From positions 1 through 46,685 of the forward strand of contig JANOBD010000229.1 of assembly GCA_031411495.1 (NCBI GenBank): a stretch of DNA of 46,685 bases, in the 5' to 3' direction. The position numbers and the translations under genes were made by a program. The notes under the pieces are model-generated. The model was not told the DNA's origin. It worked only from the letters and a program-made list of their open reading frames with translations, and made no database searches. This document shows positions 1-6,902 of the stretch, in pieces. Source of the DNA: JANOBD01 sp031411495 (GTDB lineage: Bacteria > Planctomycetota > Phycisphaerae > Tepidisphaerales > Tepidisphaeraceae). Within the stretch, counting starts at the first letter, position 1; every line of letters starts with the position of its first letter.

Positions 1-437
1 TTGCCATGGCATCCATGCCTTGCTCGGGCCGTGCGGGGGCGACCTGACGATTCTGTTGTCGAGCGATCCATCGCTCGCCCGGCGATTTTCGCGACCGTGC
101 GGCCGCGCTTTGCGCCCGGCCGGCCGCGTCCCGCGGCCGGATTCCGAGATGTAGCCGTTCCAGCGAAGCGTTGCCGGAGGGTTATCGGAACAATAAGTGG
201 ATCGGCAGGAATTGCAATCGAGCTTGAGCAGAAGTTGCCGAGCACAGATTGCTGGCTTGAAATTGCGGACGGCGCCCATCGGTTTCGTGGAAGGATTGGG
301 GAAGACGTTTCGCGGCAAAAGAGAATCCGGCCACGGATGAACGCCGATGGACGCCGATCGATTCAGAAGTTGGCTACCTACCTGAATCAGCGTTCATCTG
401 CGTTTATCCGCGGCCAAGTTCCACGGCGGGTTTCGCC
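1..437. other. Left-edge region with no assignable gene
   Basis: A plus-strand frame is open from base 1 to 480, but its translation is arginine-rich and shows no domain, and its end runs into the 3' end of the opposite-strand cyclophilin gene. I treat it as non-coding. The stretch contains a short hairpin (GAGCGA at 61-66 pairing with TCGCTC at 71-76) and the inverted-repeat element at 329-415, which is listed separately. I see nothing else in it. Confidence 0.5.
329..415. repeat. Inverted-repeat element, family A copy 1
   Basis: The left arm (329-359) has the pattern CGGATGAACGC, GATGGACGC, GATC. The right arm (383-415) is its imperfect reverse complement, with TTCATCTGCG and TTTATCCGCGG. 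About 23 bases separate the arms. The same unit recurs at 5381-5411, 5473-5505, 42684-42715 and 42886-42915, each time as an inverted pair in an intergenic gap. It lies just downstream of the first cyclophilin gene. The arms should fold into a long hairpin in RNA from either strand. Confidence 0.7.
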
Positions 438-1481
438 TTACGACTTCGCCGACATCTTCATCACCACGGCCGTGCGGTAAAAGACGATTAGGTCGCGGAA
501 GGGGTTGATGGTCCCGGTGGCGTTGGTGACGTTGTTGACCGGGACGCTGGCGATGGGAGTTTGAGCGGTTGCCGCCTGGATTCCGATCTGAAGGGTCAGG
601 TCTGCAAGGGGCTTGGCATCGATTCGATCCAGCGTTGCCATGCTCGACGATTCGACCTCGGCGAACGGAGTGAATCCGCCGTCGCCTCGCGATGGGCTAT
701 CCAACGTCGAGTTGTTGTTCATATTGAAGAAGAACTGGTTCGTCGCAGTATTCGGCCCGCCTTTGGCGAACGAGATGGTGCCGCGCACGTTGCTCAGCCG
801 ATTGGAAAGGCTCGACTCGTCCGCGATCGCGGCGTCCGTTGGAGTCACGGTGACGTCTTGATAGGTCCCTGTCGAGGAGGTGATGCGTAACCCGCCACCC
901 TGAAGAACGAATGGATTGCCCGCATCACGCCGGCTGATGAATGTGTTGTCGTACCTGCCAGAGTTCGCGTAGCTCAAAAAGTTCGCGGCCGACAGCGGAG
1001 CCACGTCGCCGCGCATCTTCATCAGGATGTCGCCTTCCGAGGTGCGAATCTTCACCGTCGGCGTCGAACTCGTGTCGCGATTGAAAGCCGCCTCGAAGTT
1101 CCCACCCGCAATCCCATCGCCGCTGGCCAGCGTGCCGCTAAAATTGCCGTCGAGCAGCGTGCCGTCATCCTCGGCCTTGATGCGGCTCTTGCCGTCGATC
1201 TTGATTCGATACGGCGTGTCCTTGGTCAGATTCGCGGTGAGCTTGATCTGCTTCTTGTTCACGCTGTAGGTGATGCGCGCGCTCTGCTTCACGTCATCAT
1301 TCGTGAAGAGGACGCCGTCCGTGCCGGCCGTGAAGATCTGCACGGCCGCGCCTTTGACGCCGGTCGCACGCTCGCTCAGTTGAATCACCACTTCGCCGCG
1401 GTTGTCGGCAGTGACGCCGCCGACACGGAGGAGTGAATTGGCGAGCAACTGGCGGCCTTCAAGCAGATCGATCCATAGCAT
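438..1481 (-). CDS. Exported cyclophilin-type peptidyl-prolyl isomerase, copy 1
   Basis: A 347-residue protein with a cyclophilin fold from about residue 142 to 300. Visible family residues include the Arg pair at 184-185, the QGGG motif at 194-197 and a GPNTATNQFFFN stretch at about 242-253 that matches the conserved cyclophilin core. Cyclophilins catalyse cis-trans isomerisation of X-Pro bonds. In front of it, residues about 15-130 form a beta-rich, possibly Ig-like domain. Residues 6-13 read LLEGRQLL, the N-terminal motif found on many planctomycete exported proteins in place of a normal signal peptide. The ATG has an upstream AGAGGAAA. The next gene upstream (1663-2649) is a clear paralog with the same domain order, so the pair is a tandem duplication. 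The product is probably extracytoplasmic (inference). Confidence 0.85.
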   Translation of the reverse strand: MLWIDLLEGRQLLANSLLRVGGVTADNRGEVVIQLSERATGVKGAAVQIFTAGTDGVLFTNDDVKQSARITYSVNKKQIKLTANLTKDTPYRIKIDGKSRIKAEDDGTLLDGNFSGTLASGDGIAGGNFEAAFNRDTSSTPTVKIRTSEGDILMKMRGDVAPLSAANFLSYANSGRYDNTFISRRDAGNPFVLQGGGLRITSSTGTYQDVTVTPTDAAIADESSLSNRLSNVRGTISFAKGGPNTATNQFFFNMNNNSTLDSPSRGDGGFTPFAEVESSSMATLDRIDAKPLADLTLQIGIQAATAQTPIASVPVNNVTNATGTINPFRDLIVFYRTAVVMKMSAKS

Positions 1482-1517
1482 GTTCGATTTCCTCTAGCTT
1501 AGACGACATTTTCACAA

Positions 1518-1573
1518 CTGGAGGGCGATCGTCCCGATCGCTGTTCCCGCGGATGAAGACATCCGCCCTCCAG
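1518..1573. repeat. Palindromic intergenic element between the cyclophilin paralogs
   Basis: The outer arms are CTGGAGGGCG (from 1518) and CGCCCTCCAG (to 1573). Inside are two smaller palindromes, GATCGTCCCGATC and GCGGAT...ATCCGC. The element would fold into a branched hairpin and lies in the gap between the two cyclophilin genes. It resembles the repetitive palindromes elsewhere in this window, but I found no second copy of this exact sequence. Confidence 0.55.
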
Positions 1574-1662
1574 AGATTTAAATCAGCGTCTTAGATTCTG
1601 TTGCAAAAGCAGACAGGCGAAAGGATCGCCTGACTGCACTCCATTGCGTTGGGGACATAGCC

Positions 1663-2649
1663 TCACTGGAGCGTATCGACGCGCGCGAGCGTGGAGATTC
1701 GGCGGACGACGATGTCTTCTCCGCCGATGCGCGGCAGTGTCGAGAACGTTCCACCCGTGCCCACACTCACGTTCGGGGCCGCGTAGATCGTGTTCAGATT
1801 CGTCTGGCTGATGCTGTTGGCGACGCTGCCGAAGACAGCATAGCCGGTGCCCGCACCGGTCGGATCGAGCGCGGTGTTGTCGTTGACGTTGAAGAAGTAT
1901 TGGCTCGTTGCGCTGTTCGGGTCGTTCGTCCGCGCCATCGCGATCGTGCCCGTCGTGTTGCTGAGCACGCCCGCCTGCAGCGGGATGGGCGCGTCTGCAT
2001 CCACCTTTTGCGTCGGGCTCCCCTGGGTATCTTCGGCGGTGCCGTAGAAACCGCCGCCCTGCACGATCGCAATTCCGCCAGATGCGTCGGTGATCTTGCG
2101 GTGAATGATCGTCCCATCCAGCCGCCCTGAGTCGACGTAGTTGAGGAAGTTGTCGACGGTCGTCTTGATGCCCGAGAGGTCGCCGCGCATGGTCACGTCG
2201 ATGTTGCCGGCGCTGGTCGCGAAGCGAACGCGCGGCGTGGTGCTGGCATTGCGCCGAACGAAGAAGTTCAGGTTGCCGCCGGCCACATTGTCGCCGGTCG
2301 GGAATGTGCCGGTGAAAGTCCCGTCGAGCATCTCGCCGCCGCTGGTGCTCTTGATCTGCTGCGCCTGCATGCGGACGCGGTACTTCGTGTCGGCGGTGAT
2401 GTTCCCGCGGATGGTGATCCGGTCCTGCTCGGCCGAATAGACCACCGCGTATCGGTTCACCAGAACATCGTCATTGGTGTTGGCGACTTCATCGGGACCG
2501 GCCGAGTACAGGCGGACGGTCCGCTTGCTGACGCCGGTCACGTCGCCGCTGAGCCGGATGGTCGCTTCGCCTCGGTTGTCGGCGACGATGTCGGTCACCG
2601 TAACGATCGTCATCAGTTGGCGGGATTCCAGGTTTTCGATCATCGACAT
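1663..2649 (-). CDS. Exported cyclophilin-type peptidyl-prolyl isomerase, copy 2
   Basis: The protein has 328 residues starting MSMIENLESRQLM. That ATG is preceded by GAGGAGAACC at good spacing, so I prefer it to an in-frame start 16 codons upstream. It has the same architecture as its downstream neighbour: the N-terminal LESRQLM motif, a beta-rich domain containing ADNRGEATIRL (copy 1 has ADNRGEVVIQL), then a cyclophilin domain with HRKI, VQGGGF and a SATSQYFFNVND core. The likely role is X-Pro isomerisation outside the cytoplasm. Sequence divergence from copy 1 is substantial, so the duplication is not recent. Either protein could also be a surface protein that uses the fold for binding only. 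Confidence 0.85.
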   Translation of the reverse strand: MSMIENLESRQLMTIVTVTDIVADNRGEATIRLSGDVTGVSKRTVRLYSAGPDEVANTNDDVLVNRYAVVYSAEQDRITIRGNITADTKYRVRMQAQQIKSTSGGEMLDGTFTGTFPTGDNVAGGNLNFFVRRNASTTPRVRFATSAGNIDVTMRGDLSGIKTTVDNFLNYVDSGRLDGTIIHRKITDASGGIAIVQGGGFYGTAEDTQGSPTQKVDADAPIPLQAGVLSNTTGTIAMARTNDPNSATSQYFFNVNDNTALDPTGAGTGYAVFGSVANSISQTNLNTIYAAPNVSVGTGGTFSTLPRIGGEDIVVRRISTLARVDTLQ

Positions 2650-2744
2650 GGTTCGGTTCTCCTCGGAGGTCAGTCTTCTAAGAATTGGACGGCACACAGG
2701 GCCGTCGGATTACGAAGTTGCCCTGATTACGGTCTCATTTCACG

Positions 2745-2822
2745 CTCAAGCCCTCACCTTAACCCTCTTCCGGATTACCGGCCAAGGGGACCAGCATGGC
2801 TGTTCTTTGCCCCTCATCCCTT
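2745..2822. repeat. Possible dispersed repeat remnant
   Basis: The gap between copy 2 of the cyclophilin and the DUF1844 gene has CCCTCACCTTAACCCTCTTCC near 2752 and GCCCCTCATCCCTTTCC near 2809. This resembles the CCCTCACCCTAACCCTCTCC-type intergenic repeat seen in many bacterial genomes. The ends are only loosely complementary. I know the pattern from general experience and no second copy is present in this window. Confidence 0.3.
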
Positions 2823-2824
2823 TC

Positions 2825-3223
2825 CTACCTGATCATCTGGGTCGCGATCGAGACATACCGCGTCCGCAATTCGTACAGCGCCGCGTCGAGCACCTTTTGT
2901 TCATCGGCCGTCAGGTTGCCCTTGGTCTTTTCCTCGATCACGCCGAGCAGGTCGATCTGGAACTTGGCGGCGTCGAGGTCGACCATCGGCTCTCCGTCCT
3001 GACCGGCATATTCGCCGAGGTAGTAGCCGGACTGCGTGAGCATGGTCGAGACCAGCGCCAGGAACGATGCCGGCGGCATCTCGCGGGCGCGCTTCTCGCC
3101 TCCCGCGGCGGCTGGAGCCGATTTGGCGGCGGCGGCCTCTTCGCTGGCCTTGGCCTCCTCGGCGAGTTTCCGCTTTTCTTCCTGTGCCTGTTTCTTCCAG
3201 TCGTCGTCTATCTGAATCGCCAT
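2825..3223 (-). CDS. DUF1844 domain protein
   Basis: A 132-residue soluble protein of unknown function. The N-terminal ~50 residues are charged and alanine-rich with a Lys/Glu coiled-coil look. The C-terminal ~85 residues match the DUF1844 pattern: MPPASFLALVSTML, a DLDAAKFQIDLLGVIEEKT stretch, GNLTADEQK, and a final LYELRTRYV. The family is widespread in planctomycetes and deltaproteobacteria. The ATG at 3223 has an AAGAGG upstream and is preferred over an in-frame TTG five codons earlier. It is divergent from the acyl-chain cluster that starts at 3735. Confidence 0.8.
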   Translation of the reverse strand: MAIQIDDDWKKQAQEEKRKLAEEAKASEEAAAAKSAPAAAGGEKRAREMPPASFLALVSTMLTQSGYYLGEYAGQDGEPMVDLDAAKFQIDLLGVIEEKTKGNLTADEQKVLDAALYELRTRYVSIATQMIR

Positions 3224-3734
3224 GACGGCCTCTTTCAAAGTCTTGAGAGTTGGGACGTTTCACCTTATCCGCCTCCCGGCGCATGGCAAGCGGCGGCCGG
3301 GGTTTAGAACAAGCCGCGAATGGAACGGCGTAAGGCACATCGCAATTGTTTGCCGCACGGAAGCATGGGTAACCCGATCGAAAATGGCTCTGGCGCGCTG
3401 CGCAAAAAACGCGTTTTCGCGCAGCGCGGGACGTTAAGGATGGATGTGCACTTTCCTCAAAGCGTCGCGGCCCAACTCTCACTCCAATCCGTTGTCGCGG
3501 CGGCTTCCCAAAGTTACCCATCGGTATCCAATCGCGCAGCAAATCGGTTACCAGGTTTCGCAATCGCGGTGCGGTGTGTGTCAGAAACGGAGTGGTCTCG
3601 ACGCCGATCGTGCGAGGCGGCTTCCTTGCAATCACCCCCTGCATCCGTACAACTCGGCGGAGATTCGGGGATTGGAGCCCCGGAACCGGGGCGCATCGCC
3701 TCGACGAGACCTCAACGCAACCGGTGGCCGCCGC
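3224..3734. other. Divergent intergenic region upstream of the acyl-chain cluster
   Basis: About 510 bases separate the divergent DUF1844 and dehydratase genes. Both plus-strand frames that remain open here have compositions unlike real proteins of this genome. The only clear structure is the hairpin at 3394-3428. Promoters for both directions must lie here, but I cannot point to convincing -10/-35 boxes. Confidence 0.5.
3394..3428. repeat. Strong hairpin in divergent promoter region
   Basis: CGCGCTGCGC (3394-3403) is perfectly complementary to GCGCAGCGCG (3419-3428). The flanking A-run and TTTT can extend the stem past a one-base bulge. The sequence sits between divergent genes, so it could be an intrinsic terminator for readthrough, an operator-like palindrome, or a repeat element. 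Which one is not clear. Confidence 0.55.
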
Positions 3735-4217
3735 GTGAAGTTCAATCTGCTGGATAGGATCGATCACCTGGATGACCAGAAGATCGTGGCGAGCAAGTCG
3801 GTCAGCATGGCCGAGGAATACCTCGCCGACCACTTTCCCCGGTTTCCCGTGCTCCCGGGCGTGATGATGCTCGAGGCCCTGACCCAGGCGGCGGGATGGC
3901 TGATGCACCACCGCTCGGGGTTCGCCAAGACCTTCGTGGTCTTAAAGGACGCAAGAAACATCCGTTACGGCACGTTCGTCGCGCCGGGAAACGAACTGCG
4001 GGTGGAAGTCGAGTTCTTCAAGCTCACCGACACCGGCGCGACCTTCAAAGCCTCCAGCACCGTCAACGGCGAAGCCGCCATCAGCGGACGCATCGAGATC
4101 GCCTATTTCAATCTCGCCGACAAAGACCCGGGACTCGCCGGCCTCGACGAGAAACTCAAGTTGCACACCCAGGCGCGATGGAACGCGCTTAGGATGCACA
4201 ACGCAGTGACGATTTAG
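3735..4217 (+). CDS. FabZ-like 3-hydroxyacyl-ACP dehydratase, catalytic residues intact
   Basis: A 160-residue hotdog-fold protein. Family FabZ enzymes dehydrate 3-hydroxyacyl-ACP to trans-2-enoyl-ACP in fatty-acid synthesis. The active-site helix reads ADHFPRFPVLPGVMMLEAL, so catalytic His33 and Glu47 are both present with the usual 14-residue spacing. The GTG start at 3735 is chosen because homology begins with KFNLLDRIDH right after it. The frame extends far upstream, but the extra sequence does not look like protein. The ribosome-binding site is weak. This is the first gene of a four-gene plus-strand cluster (dehydratase, ACP, second dehydratase, ketosynthase). The C-terminus carries about 25 residues beyond the normal FabZ end. 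Confidence 0.85.
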   Translation: MKFNLLDRIDHLDDQKIVASKSVSMAEEYLADHFPRFPVLPGVMMLEALTQAAGWLMHHRSGFAKTFVVLKDARNIRYGTFVAPGNELRVEVEFFKLTDTGATFKASSTVNGEAAISGRIEIAYFNLADKDPGLAGLDEKLKLHTQARWNALRMHNAVTI

Positions 4218-4229
4218 GTGATGATCAAG

Positions 4230-4285
4230 GTGAGAGACGGACCGCCCCCGGTCCGAAGTCGCAGCGAAGACGCTCCGTCTCTCAC
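4230..4285. repeat. Palindromic element between dehydratase and ACP genes
   Basis: GTGAGAGACGGA (4230-4241) pairs perfectly with TCCGTCTCTCAC (4274-4285). An alternative inner hairpin, CGGACC (4238-4243) with GGTCCG (4250-4255), uses four of the same bases, so the two folds exclude each other. It begins 12 bases after the dehydratase stop. It may stabilise or segment the mRNA. Confidence 0.7.
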
Positions 4286-4351
4286 GGGATGAGAAAAGGG
4301 ATAGGAAGTCCAACAAGACGATCGAGGATTCGATCACGGAAGGAAGTGCGT

Positions 4352-4738
4352 ATGACACGCGATGAGATTCAAACCAAGGTGACGAAGGTACTGGTCGACG
4401 CACTCGGCGTGGACGAAGAGGAAGTGACGCCGGGCGCGGTCATCCGCGACGACCTCGGCGCCGAATCCATCGACTTCCTCGACATCATGTTCCGGCTCGA
4501 AAAAGAGTTCGGCATCAAGATCCCCAAAGGCGAGATGATGCCCGACAACCTCGCGACCAACCCCGAGTACGTCCTTAACGGCGTGGTCACGCAAAAGGGC
4601 CTGGACCTGATCAAGGAAAAGATGCCCCACGCCGCCGACGAATACGAATCCTTCAAGAACGACCCGAAGCTCGAATCGATGAGCAAGCTCTTCACCGTGA
4701 ACTCGATCGTGAATTATGTGGAGTCGAAGCTGAAGTAA
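4352..4738 (+). CDS. Acyl carrier protein with extended C-terminal half
   Basis: A 128-residue ACP, much longer than the usual ~80. Residues 1-50 match canonical ACP: VDALGVDEEEVTPG, then DDLGAESIDFLDI with Ser39 as the phosphopantetheine attachment site, then a helix RLEKEFGIKIP. Family ACPs carry growing acyl chains as thioesters on this Ser. About 45 extra residues (PDNLATNPEYVLNG through FKNDPKLES) lie between this core and the final helix, FTVNSIVNYVESKLK. The ATG has a strong GGAAGGAAG upstream. An ACP of this kind next to non-catalytic dehydratase and ketosynthase paralogs suggests a dedicated carrier, separate from housekeeping fatty-acid synthesis (inference). Confidence 0.88.
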   Translation: MTRDEIQTKVTKVLVDALGVDEEEVTPGAVIRDDLGAESIDFLDIMFRLEKEFGIKIPKGEMMPDNLATNPEYVLNGVVTQKGLDLIKEKMPHAADEYESFKNDPKLESMSKLFTVNSIVNYVESKLK

Positions 4739-4742
4739 GACA

Positions 4743-4815
4743 CGGTCTGCGGTCAGCAGTCTGCGGTGGGCGGCAAACGCCCATGCTGCCGACCGCCGAC
4801 CGCCGACCGCCGACC
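4743..4815. repeat. Heptamer repeat and hairpin between ACP and second dehydratase
   Basis: Three and a half tandem copies of GACCGCC occupy 4791-4815. Upstream is a perfect hairpin: TGGGCG (4767-4772), loop GCAAA, CGCCCA (4778-4783). The left flank (GGTCTGCGGTCAGCAGTCTG) is a diverged complement of the heptamer tract, so the whole block can fold as one imperfect long palindrome. It ends only three bases before the next ATG and so covers the expected ribosome-binding site. Confidence 0.65.
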
Positions 4816-4818
4816 AAC

Positions 4819-5337
4819 ATGCGCTGGATCCTCATCGACAAGTTCATCGACTTCGAGAGCGGCAAGCGGGCCGTGGCCGTGAAGGCCTGCACGCTCGGCG
4901 AAGACCACAACCACGACCTCTACCCGGACTTCCCGATCATGTCGCACAGCCTGATGGTCGAGAGCATGGCCCAGACGGCCGGCATGCTCGTCGGCGAGGC
5001 GCGCGGCTTCAAAGAAAAGGTCATCCTCGCCAAGATCGGGCGGGCCACGTTTCACCGCGTCGTCCGTCCCGGCAATGTCATCACGCTCGACGCGACCATC
5101 GATCAGCTCAACGACGCCGGCGCATCCATTACCGGCATCGTGCGGCTCGTCGCGCAATCGCCGCTCGCGGAAGTGCGCGATGACAAGGATTCGCTCGTGG
5201 CCGAGATGGAGATCATGTTTTCGCACATCGACAACAACCTCTCTGGCCTGCAGTTTCCGAAGGATAACTTCGTCTTCACCGAGTCGTTTCTGGATCTGCT
5301 GCGGACGTATCGGAACGCGACGACGGTGGAGATTTGA
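4819..5337 (+). CDS. FabZ-like hotdog protein lacking the catalytic histidine
   Basis: A 172-residue protein with a FabZ-type hotdog fold. The active-site helix reads HDLYPDFPIMSHSLMVESMA. Aligned without gaps to FabZ (GHFPxxPxxPGVLxxEAMA), the catalytic His becomes Leu34 and the PG turn becomes SH, while Glu48 is kept at the correct 14-residue spacing. It is therefore probably not a normal dehydratase. It may be a structural partner of the first dehydratase, an isomerase-like variant, or a binding subunit. The ATG at 4819 follows the heptamer repeat with no clear ribosome-binding site. An in-frame start at 4783 lies inside the repeat and is less likely. Confidence 0.82.
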   Translation: MRWILIDKFIDFESGKRAVAVKACTLGEDHNHDLYPDFPIMSHSLMVESMAQTAGMLVGEARGFKEKVILAKIGRATFHRVVRPGNVITLDATIDQLNDAGASITGIVRLVAQSPLAEVRDDKDSLVAEMEIMFSHIDNNLSGLQFPKDNFVFTESFLDLLRTYRNATTVEI

Positions 5338-5342
5338 TTTCT

Positions 5343-5544
5343 AAACACGGAGGCACAGAGGCACGGAGAAAAAACAGAAACCACTGATGAACACAGACGA
5401 ACACAGATCAGAGACAGTCGAGTAAAACCTGAATCGCATTTCTGAATTGGCTCTGAGCTTGGCTTCTTCTCCCTGATCTGTGTTTATCTGTGTTGATCAG
5501 TGGTTCCTCCTCCTCTCCGTGCCACCGTGTCTCCGTGGTGTTAA
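5343..5544. repeat. Large inverted-repeat element, family A copy 2
   Basis: Two arms of about 70 bases face each other around a ~60-base centre. The left arm (5343-5411) contains CACGGAGGCACAGAGGCACG followed by CCACTGATGAACACAGACGA and ACACAGATCAG. The right arm (5473-5544) is the reverse complement with scattered mismatches. The inner unit (TGATGAACACAG...GATCAG) is related to the units at 329-415 and 42684-42915. The element fills the gap between the second dehydratase and the ketosynthase, and ends 10 bases before the ketosynthase ATG. Confidence 0.8.
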
Positions 5545-5553
5545 AGTGAAGCC

Positions 5554-6849
5554 ATGAAACGAGTCGTCGTCACAGGCATCGGTCTTGTCTCGCCACTGGG
5601 CATCGGCACCCGCGCCACGTGGGAAGCGCTGCTGGCGGGCAAGGTCGCGCTCGCGCCGGTGAAGGCGTTCGATGCAACCGGCTTCGTGTGCTCCATCGCC
5701 GGCGAAGTGCCCGCGTACAAGATCTCCGACCACGTGCCGAAATCGTATCGCAAGGCCACCAAGGTGATGGCCCGCGATATCGAACTCGCCGTCATCGCCG
5801 CGGACGATGCGATGAAGGACGCCGGCCTGCAGACGCGTGCGTATGTCGACCCTTCGCCGATTCAGTCGCTGCGCTTCGGCTGCAACATCGGCGCGGGGCT
5901 GATCAGCGCCGAACTCAACGAACTCGCCGGCGCGATGAACGTGGCGCGGGACGGCGAAGTGCTAGACCTCACCAAGTGGGGAACCGAAGGCATGCAGCAA
6001 CTCACGCCGCTGTGGCTGCTCAAGTACCTGCCGAACATGCTCGCGTGCCACGTGACGATCATTCACGGCCTGATGGGTCCATCCAACACGATCACCTGCG
6101 CCGATGCATCAAGCCATCTCGCGATCGGCGAAGCGTTCCGCACCATCCAGCGCGGCAAGGCCGAGCTGGCGATCTGCGGCGGCGCGGAGAGCCGCGTAAA
6201 CCCGATGGGCATCATCCGTCACCAACTGCTGGGGCGCCTCAACAGCACGCACAACGACTCCCCCGCCGATGCGGTTCGCCCGTTCGATAAAGACGCGAGC
6301 GGCAGCGTGATCGGCGAAGGGGGCGGCCTGCTGATCCTCGAAGAGTACGAACACGCCAAGGCGAGAGGCGCGAAGATCTACTGCGAACTCGTCGGCTTCG
6401 GCGCAAGCCAGGATGCGTACAGCCCCACCGAGCCGGATCCCTCCGGCCACAGCTACAGCCGCGCGATACTGAGCGCGCTGCGCGATGCGAAGGCGAACGC
6501 GAGCGATGTCGATCTGATCGTGCCGCACGGCCTGGGCATCGCGAAGTTCGACCAGGCCGAGTTGAAGGGCCTCAATAGCGTCTTCGGCGAAGGCTTGAAC
6601 AAGCCGATGTGCGCCCCGATCAAGGCCCAGACGGGCAACCTCTGCGCCGGCTCCGGCGTCGATGTCGCGACGGCCGCGTTGTCGGTCTTCCACAACCGGG
6701 CCGCCCCCGCGATCAACACGAAATCGCTTGCAGCCGGCGCGACGCTGAACGTATCGTCGGCCGCGCGCGAGGCGAGCGTGAACCTCGCGGTGAGTTCGAC
6801 GTACTCACTGGGCGGGCAGAACGCGGCGCTGGTGTTTCGAAAGGTGTGA
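5554..6849 (+). CDS. FabF-like ketosynthase with substituted catalytic residues
   Basis: A 431-residue thiolase-fold protein along the whole length of FabF (KAS II), which normally condenses malonyl-ACP with acyl-ACP. Compared without gaps to FabF, the nucleophile segment GPSNTITCADASSHLAIGEA puts Asp184 where the active Cys belongs. The Cys two positions earlier is out of register. The first His is kept (VPHGLG, His325), as is the active-site Lys (IKAQTGN, Lys357), but the second His is Asn362. The FGFGGTN loop is SLGGQN. The protein should not form an acyl-enzyme. It resembles chain-length-factor subunits, which keep the fold but lose the Cys. Its partner ketosynthase is not in this window. 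The start is supported by MKRVVVTGIGLVSPLG, a classic KAS N-terminus. Confidence 0.88.
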   Translation: MKRVVVTGIGLVSPLGIGTRATWEALLAGKVALAPVKAFDATGFVCSIAGEVPAYKISDHVPKSYRKATKVMARDIELAVIAADDAMKDAGLQTRAYVDPSPIQSLRFGCNIGAGLISAELNELAGAMNVARDGEVLDLTKWGTEGMQQLTPLWLLKYLPNMLACHVTIIHGLMGPSNTITCADASSHLAIGEAFRTIQRGKAELAICGGAESRVNPMGIIRHQLLGRLNSTHNDSPADAVRPFDKDASGSVIGEGGGLLILEEYEHAKARGAKIYCELVGFGASQDAYSPTEPDPSGHSYSRAILSALRDAKANASDVDLIVPHGLGIAKFDQAELKGLNSVFGEGLNKPMCAPIKAQTGNLCAGSGVDVATAALSVFHNRAAPAINTKSLAAGATLNVSSAAREASVNLAVSSTYSLGGQNAALVFRKV

Positions 6850-6857
6850 AGGCAAAG

Positions 6858-6880
6858 GTAGCACGGGCGTCCCGTCCGTG
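6858..6880 (+). repeat. Short palindromic repeat, variant
   Basis: A 23-base sequence beginning GTAGCACGGGCGTCCC and ending GTCCGTG. It shares its layout (GTGGCACGGG...CCG...CGTG) with the repeats at 7647, 8034, 32029 and 32070 and is probably a diverged member or sister family. It lies between the ketosynthase and the next gene. Confidence 0.5.
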
Positions 6881-6902
6881 GCGAGTTTCAATCGGAGCGG
6901 AG

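Noticed and set aside
1..480. Open plus-strand frame at the left edge
   Set aside because: Arginine-rich composition and no recognisable domain; it contains a family A inverted repeat and overlaps the cyclophilin 3' end.
3320..3757. 145-residue frame upstream of the first dehydratase
   Set aside because: It overlaps the real dehydratase start in another frame, crosses the hairpin at 3394-3428 and has no domain.
4791..4815. GACCGCC tandem tract as a CRISPR-like array
   Set aside because: The unit is seven bases with no spacers, and there are no cas genes in the window. It is a simple tandem repeat.
6097..6099. Cys182 in the ketosynthase as a possible nucleophile
   Set aside because: Gapless flanks on both sides (GPS before, IGEA after) place Asp184, not Cys182, in the nucleophile position.
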